From assembly GCA_040007395.1 (NCBI GenBank), contig JBDTVG010000262.1, forward strand, positions 1 through 27,397: 27,397 nt of DNA, written 5' to 3'. Of the stretch, positions 15,957 through 22,829 are shown one piece after another (the first letter of the stretch is position 1; each line of letters begins with the position of its first letter). The notes beneath the pieces were generated by a model. That model was given only the letters and a program-made list of their open reading frames with translations. It had not been told where the DNA came from and made no database searches. This DNA is from DATGFK01 sp040007395. Its GTDB lineage: Bacteria; Chloroflexota; Anaerolineae; Aggregatilineales; UBA2796. Both the position numbers and the translations under genes were made by a program.

Positions 15957-16824
15957 AGGATTTCCCAAGCTGGGCGACGAAGGCGTTCAAACGCGCTTCG
16001 GCCTCGACCTCGGTAAAGGGTTGTGTTTCCGCCCCCAACAGTGCATCAATCAGGTGATCGCCATCGACATAGCGGCAGTTCCACCAATCAATCGCCAGAT
16101 GCCCGCGCCCAAAACCGCGTGCCCGATCCGCGCCCAGCAAAACCATCCCAGACTCGAACGCCCGCAGCCCTAAGAGAATCATCCCCTGTTCGGCGGGCGT
16201 TACGTTTTGGGCGACCAGTTGGAACGTAAAGGCTGTACCCGATGGCACGGCCTGCCGTTCATAGCGACTGCCCTCTATTGCCACATCACGATCCCGACTC
16301 AGCGTCAGGCCACCGCGAGTATGAAACCCTCCGCGCCATTCGCTGTTGATCACAGGCAAGTCAGCAACAAAAACCCGCCCCGCCAGCCAAGACGCACCGA
16401 ACAATCGGCAAACTTGGCACGAATTATTAACTAGTGCTTCTGCAAGTATAGGTCGCAGCAGCGGATCGGCTTCCCACTTAGCGACAATGGCTTTGGTCAA
16501 GCAGCCCTGATAGTTCAGATCGTCGTCGCGCTTGTCGACGGAATCGCAGCATAAAGTAACCATGCGTGTTACGGATACGGGGCGACCATCTGACCCGCGC
16601 AGTGTAACCGTTTGCGGAGTATCATGTTGCGGGGTATGGACGACGCGCAGCATTGATTCGAGATAAGCCCGCAGTGCGCCCCGAAATGTGCTGCCCGGAA
16701 TATAGGGGCGACCTTCGCTGTCCAGTACCGTCCCGGTCGTCCCATTGCCTATACGTAACGGCGACTCCAGAATGTAATTACCGACCAACGTCAGTTGTGA
16801 CCAAACGGTCTGTGAAGTCAACAC
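15937..16824 (-). CDS. Cas7-type RAMP subunit (Csm3-like), first copy
   Basis: A RAMP protein of 295 residues. Its N-terminus reads LVGNYILESPLRIGNG, then PYIPGSTFRGALR (residues 40-52), the classic type III Cas7 motif. Cysteines C92, C93, C108, C136 and C139 (the last two in CQVCRLFGAS) probably bind zinc, as in Csm3 relatives. The glycine-rich loop is GADRARGFGRG. The loop that carries the RNA-cleaving Asp in Csm3 reads NGTTGTVLDS here; D35 aligns with the structural Asp rather than the catalytic one, so target RNA cleavage may be absent. The start is a GTG (16822-16824) with a GCAGG-type site, 6 bases after the preceding gene. It shares its layout with the second copy, so the two are probable paralogues. 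Confidence 0.75.
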   Translation of the reverse strand: MLTSQTVWSQLTLVGNYILESPLRIGNGTTGTVLDSEGRPYIPGSTFRGALRAYLESMLRVVHTPQHDTPQTVTLRGSDGRPVSVTRMVTLCCDSVDKRDDDLNYQGCLTKAIVAKWEADPLLRPILAEALVNNSCQVCRLFGASWLAGRVFVADLPVINSEWRGGFHTRGGLTLSRDRDVAIEGSRYERQAVPSGTAFTFQLVAQNVTPAEQGMILLGLRAFESGMVLLGADRARGFGRGHLAIDWWNCRYVDGDHLIDALLGAETQPFTEVEAEARLNAFVAQLGKSYASPHL

Positions 16825-16830
16825 CCTGCT

Positions 16831-17364
16831 TTACACATCCCACTCAACATCATAGAATGTTGGAGCCTGATCATTTTTCCAGTTTATGGGTATTACTGTA
16901 AACATCGACCCCATTGATTTGAAGCGCTTCACTGCTCCCCACACCACGCCATAGGTCAGGTCTTCTGGATAGGGTTGATCAGGGATTACGTGCATGTGTC
17001 TTGGTCCAAGCGACTTTACTGACCAACCGATTTCTGAAACATTGCGATGATGGAGATGATATACCACACCTAACGACTGTAGGACCGCTTCAATCGAATT
17101 GACACTTTCAGGGATGGTTGCCAATTCCATAATCTTGATGCCTACCGCGACCAGCGACTCGCTGACGTTAGACTTTCGCTCTTCAATGTCGCGGAGTACA
17201 TTCAAAATCATCTGATGCGAATACCAATCTTCTGCTCGAACGTCATGTAATTCATATTTGAGCAGGATTGGTTCAATTTCATCGTGCTTGATACATTTTT
17301 TGTATCCCAAGATGCTTTCACCGAGAACTTCGGCATTAGGTGTGGATGCAATGAATTTTTTCAT
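16831..17364 (-). CDS. Conserved hypothetical protein, 177 aa, first gene of the cas-like operon
   Basis: I recall similar proteins from Chloroflexota but no named function. The N-terminal half (ILGYKKCIKHDEIEPILLKY, then WYSHQMILNVLRDI and SLVAVGIKIMELA) looks like a helical repeat. The C-terminal half (IGWSVKSLGPRHMHVIPDQP, YGVVWGAVKRF, FTVIPINW) looks like an alpha/beta ligand-binding sandwich. The overall pattern is reminiscent of small-molecule sensor folds such as haem-NO-binding or V4R proteins, but this is not established. It is a soluble protein with no nuclease or HTH motif. The ATG at 17364 has a GAG site 8 bases upstream. It lies 6 bases before the first RAMP gene in the same direction, so the two are probably co-transcribed. 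Confidence 0.6.
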   Translation of the reverse strand: MKKFIASTPNAEVLGESILGYKKCIKHDEIEPILLKYELHDVRAEDWYSHQMILNVLRDIEERKSNVSESLVAVGIKIMELATIPESVNSIEAVLQSLGVVYHLHHRNVSEIGWSVKSLGPRHMHVIPDQPYPEDLTYGVVWGAVKRFKSMGSMFTVIPINWKNDQAPTFYDVEWDV

Positions 17365-17413
17365 GGTGATCTCGTTTGTATTTATGTTAGTGCCGTGCTG
17401 GGTGCTTCAGGAT

Positions 17414-17444
17414 ATTGTAAGAGCAAGAATAGTATACACCACAA
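17414..17444 (-). promoter_or_regulatory. Possible promoter of the cas-like operon
   Basis: On the minus strand TTGTGG (17439-17444) and TACAAT (17414-17419) are 19 bases apart, and a TATACT (17431-17436) lies between them. The operon's first start codon follows about 50 bases downstream. The spacing is not ideal. Confidence 0.3.
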
Positions 17445-17502
17445 AATTTTAACGTGCTGGGTTAAGTGAATATGTCATAAATGTATATTGCTTAAGCTCT
17501 TG

Positions 17503-17531
17503 TTGACTTCTACGATAAACATGAGCATGAT
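17503..17531 (+). promoter_or_regulatory. Sigma70-type promoter for the SGNH hydrolase gene
   Basis: TTGACT (17503-17508) and CATGAT (17526-17531) are separated by the ideal 17 bases. The hydrolase start lies 75 bases downstream. It diverges from the cas-like operon within the same intergenic region. Confidence 0.5.
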
Positions 17532-17606
17532 TGTGGCTTATGATCGGCGTTTCATCGATAATGGCATTATTTCAAATTTCAGTATCTTGTTGAGGATAGT
17601 ATAGCC

Positions 17607-18542
17607 GTGAGCGAATTGAATTTGGTTGTTTTTGGAACTTCGATTCTGTGGGGGCAAGGGCTAGAGGATGGCGATAAGATACACAGTGTTGTGGTACAAT
17701 TGCTCCGAGAACGTTTTCCAGAGCGTAATGTTAAGGCGACGTTTCTTGCCCATTCTGGTGCTTCGACAGGTTTTGCACAGGATGGATCAGTAGATGCACA
17801 CCGTGAACCACGCATTCATGGCGAAGTACCGACTCTGTACCCAACGATAATCCAAGAAATTGAAGAATTCGATGCACTCAATATCCCATCGGAGTCAATC
17901 GATATTGTCTTGTTGGATGCAGGGATTAACGATGTCCATGTAACTACCATCCTCGACCCATTTACCACGCCGCACGATATTGAAAAACAGGTCGAGATTT
18001 ACTGTCATCAACACATGGAACTACTGATCGAACGGCTTTTAGCCAAATTCAAAAATGCGAAGATTGTCATTGTTGGTTACTATGAATTTTTCACCGAGGA
18101 AAGCGAAGAGGAGTATATTCATACTCTGCTTAAGGCTTTCGGCAAACTGCCTGTTGGCCCGATCATTGATGCCGTATTCGGAGTCGCAGAAGGCCTAATC
18201 AAGCGCCGTTTGTTGACGAACTGTGCCACTTTTTCAAATCAATCGCGTGCTGCTTTTGAACAGGTCGCAGCGGATTTGAACAGCCGCAGCGGAAGCCAGC
18301 GTGTTTTTGTGGCTTGCCCAGACATCGCGGCTCAACATGCCGCCTTCGCCTCAGATCCTTGGTTGTATGGCATCAATGACGATCTTTCACCACAAGATCC
18401 GGTGGCTCATCTTCGTTCAGTGGCCTGCATTTCCGCTGGGCTTCTGCGTACACAACCGCTGTTCTGTGAAAAAGCATCCGCTGGACATCCAAATCCGAAG
18501 GGCGCGAAAGCCTATGCAGAGGCGATCCTCGCAGTTCTTTAA
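17607..18542 (+). CDS. SGNH/GDSL-family hydrolase
   Basis: A 311-residue alpha/beta hydrolase of the SGNH type, which usually cleaves esters of lipids or sugars. Block I is VVFGTSILWGQG with nucleophile Ser12, block III is LLDAGINDV with Asn108, and block V is SAGHPNPKG with His294. The Asp that normally stands three residues before the His is a Ser (S291), so the triad may be a Ser-His dyad or use another acid. There is no signal peptide, suggesting a cytoplasmic enzyme. The central insertion, about 60 residues longer than in minimal members, is helical. The start is GTG with a GAGGA ribosome-binding site about 10 bases upstream. The lipid kinase gene follows after 23 bases and probably shares the transcript. 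Confidence 0.75.
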   Translation: MSELNLVVFGTSILWGQGLEDGDKIHSVVVQLLRERFPERNVKATFLAHSGASTGFAQDGSVDAHREPRIHGEVPTLYPTIIQEIEEFDALNIPSESIDIVLLDAGINDVHVTTILDPFTTPHDIEKQVEIYCHQHMELLIERLLAKFKNAKIVIVGYYEFFTEESEEEYIHTLLKAFGKLPVGPIIDAVFGVAEGLIKRRLLTNCATFSNQSRAAFEQVAADLNSRSGSQRVFVACPDIAAQHAAFASDPWLYGINDDLSPQDPVAHLRSVACISAGLLRTQPLFCEKASAGHPNPKGAKAYAEAILAVL

Positions 18543-18565
18543 GAAGTTAAGGTCAACTATCAACT

Positions 18566-19564
18566 ATGGCAAAGACAGCACTGGTTATTCTCAATCCACA
18601 CGCCCACAGCGGGCAAACCCCTCAACAAATGGATACGATACGCGATACGCTTTCCACGCGACTAAAAGATGCACTAGCGCTAAAAAGTATTGAGTGGTGC
18701 GAAACTGAGCATCCCGGTCAGGGTAAGGAATTGGCGCGGGACGCGGTAAAAAAAGGCTGCAACTACATCTTCGCAGGTGGCGGCGACGGCACGATCAATG
18801 AAGTCTTGAACGGTATTATGGAGGCAAGCGTAAAGCTGTCCCCAGAGAAGCGTCCTGTGATGGGAGTATTACCGTTCGGCACAAGTAACGACTTTTTTGC
18901 TGCCCTTAAGACGGCTGAAAGCGCACGTAAACTTGAGTCGCCCGATGCGCTCACCCTCGTATTAGATGTCGGGCATGTCATGTTTGATGAAGTAGAGCGC
19001 TATTTCTGCTTGACAGTAGGTATCGGTTTGTTCAGTTGGGCAAACGAGCAATATTTGGAAGCCAGTAGTGTCTATGGACGGCGCTTTGCTCACATTCCAG
19101 CAGCCATCAAAACGCTGACAAGTTACCGCTTCCTGCCCAATGTGAAAATCTCGCGCAATGGCAAGCAGTCACGAGCCAGAAGAATTCTATCGGTAGTAGT
19201 CGATAACTCCCCAGTTATCGCGGGTGGAACGCCACTGACTCCTAAAGCGCGGATCGATAACGGACAATTTGATGTGTGTATAATCAAGCCCGTTTCGCTC
19301 CTACGTTTGCTCTGGTTGGTGTTTCAGGTCAGCACCAAGACACATACACGTTCCCAATCTGTCCAACTTGGGCGTGTGCGTGAGATTACTATTACTGCCA
19401 AACAACCACTGCCGATCCACGTCGATGGCGAACTAGTCCCAGAAATAGGCTCGAAAGCCCGACGGATGGCGGTTGAGATTATGCCGGGGGCGCTGCGGAT
19501 CGTGATCCCATCGCTCTGTGAACTTCCTCAGGCTCCGGCTGCAAACCTCGCAGCGGCTTCCTAA
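18566..19564 (+). CDS. Diacylglycerol/sphingosine-kinase-like lipid kinase (DgkB/YegS type)
   Basis: It transfers phosphate from ATP to a lipid such as diacylglycerol. The N-terminal catalytic domain begins ALVILNPHAHSG and has the ATP-binding FAGGGDGTINEVLNGI and VLPFGTSNDFF motifs. The C-terminal domain ends with the conserved LPIHVDGE. The length of 332 residues is normal for the soluble YegS/DgkB group. It starts at an ATG after a short spacer from the SGNH hydrolase gene. The exact lipid cannot be told from sequence. Together with the hydrolase and the glycerol-3-phosphate genes downstream it forms a lipid and glycerol neighbourhood. Confidence 0.85.
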   Translation: MAKTALVILNPHAHSGQTPQQMDTIRDTLSTRLKDALALKSIEWCETEHPGQGKELARDAVKKGCNYIFAGGGDGTINEVLNGIMEASVKLSPEKRPVMGVLPFGTSNDFFAALKTAESARKLESPDALTLVLDVGHVMFDEVERYFCLTVGIGLFSWANEQYLEASSVYGRRFAHIPAAIKTLTSYRFLPNVKISRNGKQSRARRILSVVVDNSPVIAGGTPLTPKARIDNGQFDVCIIKPVSLLRLLWLVFQVSTKTHTRSQSVQLGRVREITITAKQPLPIHVDGELVPEIGSKARRMAVEIMPGALRIVIPSLCELPQAPAANLAAAS

Positions 19565-19608
19565 GCCTGCCCTGAATGGAAAGCAATACAGTTATCGCCG
19601 TTGGTTTC

Positions 19609-19617
19609 TGCTAAAAT
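19609..19617 (+). promoter_or_regulatory. Possible extended -10 promoter upstream of the permease remnants and glpABC
   Basis: TGCTAAAAT is an extended -10 box, and GTTATCGC lies upstream as it does at the TPR-gene promoter (7515). It may be the promoter of the former transporter operon that now drives glpABC. Confidence 0.3.
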
Positions 19618-19696
19618 CGACATGAAGGCACTTCTTGAATTCCAGTCGGGTCGAAAATAGCAATGCGTAAAATTAACACGTGGCGTAGTTTGCCGC

Positions 19697-19882
19697 TTGT
19701 CTACGATAGCAAATTTAGCAGTGCGGTTATGCGAAGTGCTGGCAAACTCCATGTATATCTCGGCATTTAGCAACTATGAGATGGACTATGCTGGGGCGAT
19801 TGCAGTCGTATTGTTTGTCATCATGCTGTTCTTTATTGCGCCCTATCTTATTTACGTTGCCCGCACCGAGCTGAAATTCTAG
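19697..19882 (+). pseudogene. C-terminal remnant of an ABC sugar/glycerol-phosphate permease (MalF/UgpA-like)
   Basis: The frame ends with SMYISAFSNYEMDYAGAIAV, a hydrophobic helix and YVARTELKF. This is how MalF/UgpA-type permeases end: the (Y/A)F.N.(E/D)MGYA(S/G)A(M/I)AV stretch before the last membrane helix. Only this tail is present; the other membrane segments and the EAA loop are missing. The 5' side of the frame, from a TTG at 19697, does not look like a permease. It is best read as the end of a deleted gene. A good ribosome-binding site for the next permease stump follows, so the original order was probably permease A, then permease B. Confidence 0.55.
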
Positions 19883-19893
19883 AGAGGAGTGTT

Positions 19894-19974
19894 ATGGCGA
19901 TTACTACCCAAAGTACACCTTTCGCGGCGACCTCTGGGTCAGCGATCACGCTTAAGAAGCGGCAGAATCGATGA
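19894..19974 (+). pseudogene. N-terminal stump of a second ABC permease (MalG/UgpE-like)
   Basis: A 26-codon ORF with a strong ribosome-binding site (GAGAGGAG, about 7 bases before the ATG) reads MAITTQSTPFAATSGSAITL and then ends LKKRQNR, stop. A polar, Ser/Thr-rich lead followed by a basic patch is the usual start of MalG/UgpE-type permeases before their first membrane helix. Its stop overlaps the glpA ATG (ATGA), so it now serves at most as a leader peptide that couples translation into glpA. The reading as a stump is inference from its place after the permease tail. Confidence 0.45.
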
Positions 19975-21572
19975 GCCAATCTGTAGCGTGCGATGTTTTG
20001 GTGATCGGCGGAGGTGCGACAGGTGCAGGTGTGATGCTCGATCTGGCGCTGCGGGGGTTGCGAGTCGTGCTGGCAGAGCAAAGCGATCTCAATACGGGAA
20101 CCTCCGGACGCTATCATGGTCTATTGCATTCGGGCGCACGCTACGCCGTCCGCGATCCTGAGTCCGCTAAAGAATGTATTGACGAGAATCGCATTTTGCG
20201 GCGTATCGCGCCGAATACCATTGAGGATACAGGCGGTTTGTTTATGGCGGTGCCTGCCGATCCGCCAAAGTATGTCGAACCGTTTATACAAGGCTGCGCG
20301 GCAGCGGGTATTCCTGCTGAGGAGATCACCGTTGCCCAAGCGTTGAAGCAAGAACCAACCTTAAATCCGGCGATGTCGCGAGTGTTCAGAGTCCCTGACG
20401 GTTCGTGCGACTCTTTCGATCTCATTCATGCGCTGGTTCAGGCCGCTGAACAACTTGGCAGCATCGCGCTTACCTACCATCGTGTGACACAGATCGATAC
20501 GGTGAACGGCAAAATTGCCGGGGCGATCCTCGAAAATCGGCGGACAGGTGAAGCCGTGAATGTTATACCGCAGATAATCGTGAACGCGGCAGGCCCTTGG
20601 GCAGGCGAGATCGGCACATTGGTCGGCCTCGACATTCAGATGCGGCACAGCAAAGGGGTCATGGTGGCGATGAATATGCGCTGGGTCAACACCGTTATCA
20701 ATCGATTGCACCCGCCCGGTGACGGCGACATTCTGATCCCAGTAGGTACTGTCTGCGTCATCGGTACAACCTCAATTCGTGTCAATCGCCCCGACGAACT
20801 GCCGATCACATCACCAGAAATCACACTAATGCTTGATGAAGGCGAACTCATGATTCCCGGTTTTCGGCGGGCGCGGGCGTTACGGGCATGGGCAGGTGTG
20901 CGTCCGCTGTATGAACCACCCTCGAAAGGTAATGCCACTGTCGAAGGTCGCGCCGTAAAGCGGACTTTTTCTGTGCTAGATCATGCGGATGAGGGAGCAG
21001 CGGGAATGCTGTCGATTATCGGCGGTAAGCTAACCACTTATCGGCTGATGGCGGAAAAGGTGTCCGATGCGGTCTGCAAGCAGCTTGGCGTGGATAAGTC
21101 CTGCACAACAGCCACGACTGAACTGCCTGCACCGCACAACGGATCACGCCGTTACCATGCGCTGCCCAATCGCCAAGAAAGTTTGGAACACTCACCAACA
21201 CACAATGGGCTAATTTGCGAATGTGAACTGGTGACACGTCCACAGCTTGAACAAGCCATTGTTGAGTCTGGTTCATCAGTCAGGCTGGATGACCTGCGGC
21301 GCGATCTGCGGTTGGGGATGGGGCCATGTCAGGCTGGTTTCTGTGCGTACCGTGCCGCCGGGATCGTGCAGGAAACTTGCAAACTGTCGCGTGAAGATTC
21401 AATCGATGCACTACACGATTTTGTCGATGAACGCTTTCGGGGCAATCGCCCGCTGCTGTGGGGACACCAATTGCGGCAAGCGCTCCTCGACGAGTCGATC
21501 TATCGGCGGACGCTTGGACTGAGCGCGGCTCAACCTATCTCAGAGCCTGTGAAAGCGGATCGGCATGGATGA
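19971..21572 (+). CDS. glpA: Anaerobic glycerol-3-phosphate dehydrogenase subunit A
   Basis: The FAD-containing catalytic subunit, which oxidises sn-glycerol-3-phosphate to dihydroxyacetone phosphate and passes electrons to the GlpB/GlpC subunits and the quinone pool. The N-terminal FAD motif is VLVIGGGATGAGVMLDLALR, and a DAO-type core follows (GTSGRYHGLLHSGARYA, NAAGPWAGEIG, GGKLTTYR). The C-terminus has a BFD-like [2Fe-2S] domain with CECELVT and GMGPCQAGFC, which separates GlpA from aerobic GlpD. The length of 533 residues is close to the E. coli enzyme. The ATG overlaps the stop of the small permease stump, and the end overlaps glpB by 8 bases. Confidence 0.9.
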   Translation: MSQSVACDVLVIGGGATGAGVMLDLALRGLRVVLAEQSDLNTGTSGRYHGLLHSGARYAVRDPESAKECIDENRILRRIAPNTIEDTGGLFMAVPADPPKYVEPFIQGCAAAGIPAEEITVAQALKQEPTLNPAMSRVFRVPDGSCDSFDLIHALVQAAEQLGSIALTYHRVTQIDTVNGKIAGAILENRRTGEAVNVIPQIIVNAAGPWAGEIGTLVGLDIQMRHSKGVMVAMNMRWVNTVINRLHPPGDGDILIPVGTVCVIGTTSIRVNRPDELPITSPEITLMLDEGELMIPGFRRARALRAWAGVRPLYEPPSKGNATVEGRAVKRTFSVLDHADEGAAGMLSIIGGKLTTYRLMAEKVSDAVCKQLGVDKSCTTATTELPAPHNGSRRYHALPNRQESLEHSPTHNGLICECELVTRPQLEQAIVESGSSVRLDDLRRDLRLGMGPCQAGFCAYRAAGIVQETCKLSREDSIDALHDFVDERFRGNRPLLWGHQLRQALLDESIYRRTLGLSAAQPISEPVKADRHG

Positions 21573-22815
21573 TCTGATCATCATCGGGGCGGGCTGGGCA
21601 GGAATGTTTGCCGCTGCCTTAGCCGTTGCAACAGCCGATACTCAGAATAAATTGCTGCGTATTCGCGTAATCGCACAAGGCATCGGGCAGATGGTTGTTA
21701 CCCCCAGTTGGATCAGCGTATGGGACTCAGCGCAAGGCGATCTGGAACATGATCTTCGCGGATTGACAGTCATTGCGCCAGAACATCCCTATGCACTGGC
21801 AGGCGTAGAGTCATTGGTCAATGCGATTGACTTCTTTGAGGAATTTAGTGGCGAAACGCTTGGGTTAAGTTATTTAGGTCATGCTCCAAAACTAGCCAAT
21901 TTTGCGATTGCCACCGCCCTTGGCACTGTTCAGCATCCAGCAGTCGTCCCGCTTGGCTATCGTTCGTCAACGGCAGACGCGCTGTTTATTGGCTTTGAGG
22001 GCTGGCGCGATTATTACCCGAACCTGTCAGGATCAAACACGGCAACGATCAAACTCCCTGTTGACCGTGCATGGGATGCCACGCCTACCGATCTAGCCCG
22101 CCAATTTGATAAACCAGAATTTCGCCAAGCCGTGATCGATCTGGTCAAGCCCCGGCTCAATGGGGCGAAAGCGATAGGCTTCCCGGCGGTGTTAGGGCTG
22201 GACTACAATGGGTTTGCTAACGATTATTGGGGAGAAGCATTCGGTGTTCCGGTCTTTGAAATCCCGACTTTGCCGCCTTCTGTTCCCGGTACGCGCCTGT
22301 TTAATGCACTGCGCCGCTATTTATTGGATCTCGGCGTGCGTGTCCAGATCGGGCATCCAGTGACACGCGGCATCATTGAGCAGGGGCGGGCGGTTGGCGT
22401 TGAAGTGGCAGCAGCGGGCAAATCTACTCGCTTTGATGCAAAGGCCATCATTTTGGCGACAGGCGGCTTGTATGGCGGCGGGCTGTTCAGCGATGATCGC
22501 GGCGCTATCTGGGAGCCGATCTTTGGCCTGCCCGTGCAATATGATCCTGATCGCACGCGCTGGTTCAATGAGAATTTGCTCGATCCACGTGGACATCCAA
22601 TCCACTATGTCGGGGTGCGGGTAAATGATCAGATGCAGCCACTTGGGTCGAGTGGCAGCCCTTTCGCGGAAGGGTTATATGCCGCTGGTCAGCTGTTGGC
22701 GCATCCAAATGTAGAGGGCGCACCGCTGCCTACCGAAACCACCGAGGGGGTAGCGCTGGCAACCGCTTACAAAGCGGTCATATGCGCTCTACAAACGCTC
22801 AGCATTACAACTTAA
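21565..22815 (+). CDS. glpB: Anaerobic glycerol-3-phosphate dehydrogenase subunit B
   Basis: The second flavoprotein subunit of the GlpABC complex at the inner face of the membrane. It begins DDLIIIGAGWAGMFAAALA, the dinucleotide-binding motif, and has a late FAD-binding GLYAAGQLLAHPN segment with PTETTEGVALATAYKA. The length of 416 residues matches the family. It starts inside the end of glpA (8-base overlap), which indicates translational coupling, and glpC follows 14 bases after it. It probably transfers electrons from GlpA to GlpC. Confidence 0.85.
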   Translation: MDDLIIIGAGWAGMFAAALAVATADTQNKLLRIRVIAQGIGQMVVTPSWISVWDSAQGDLEHDLRGLTVIAPEHPYALAGVESLVNAIDFFEEFSGETLGLSYLGHAPKLANFAIATALGTVQHPAVVPLGYRSSTADALFIGFEGWRDYYPNLSGSNTATIKLPVDRAWDATPTDLARQFDKPEFRQAVIDLVKPRLNGAKAIGFPAVLGLDYNGFANDYWGEAFGVPVFEIPTLPPSVPGTRLFNALRRYLLDLGVRVQIGHPVTRGIIEQGRAVGVEVAAAGKSTRFDAKAIILATGGLYGGGLFSDDRGAIWEPIFGLPVQYDPDRTRWFNENLLDPRGHPIHYVGVRVNDQMQPLGSSGSPFAEGLYAAGQLLAHPNVEGAPLPTETTEGVALATAYKAVICALQTLSITT

Positions 22816-22829
22816 CATAAGGCTTCATT

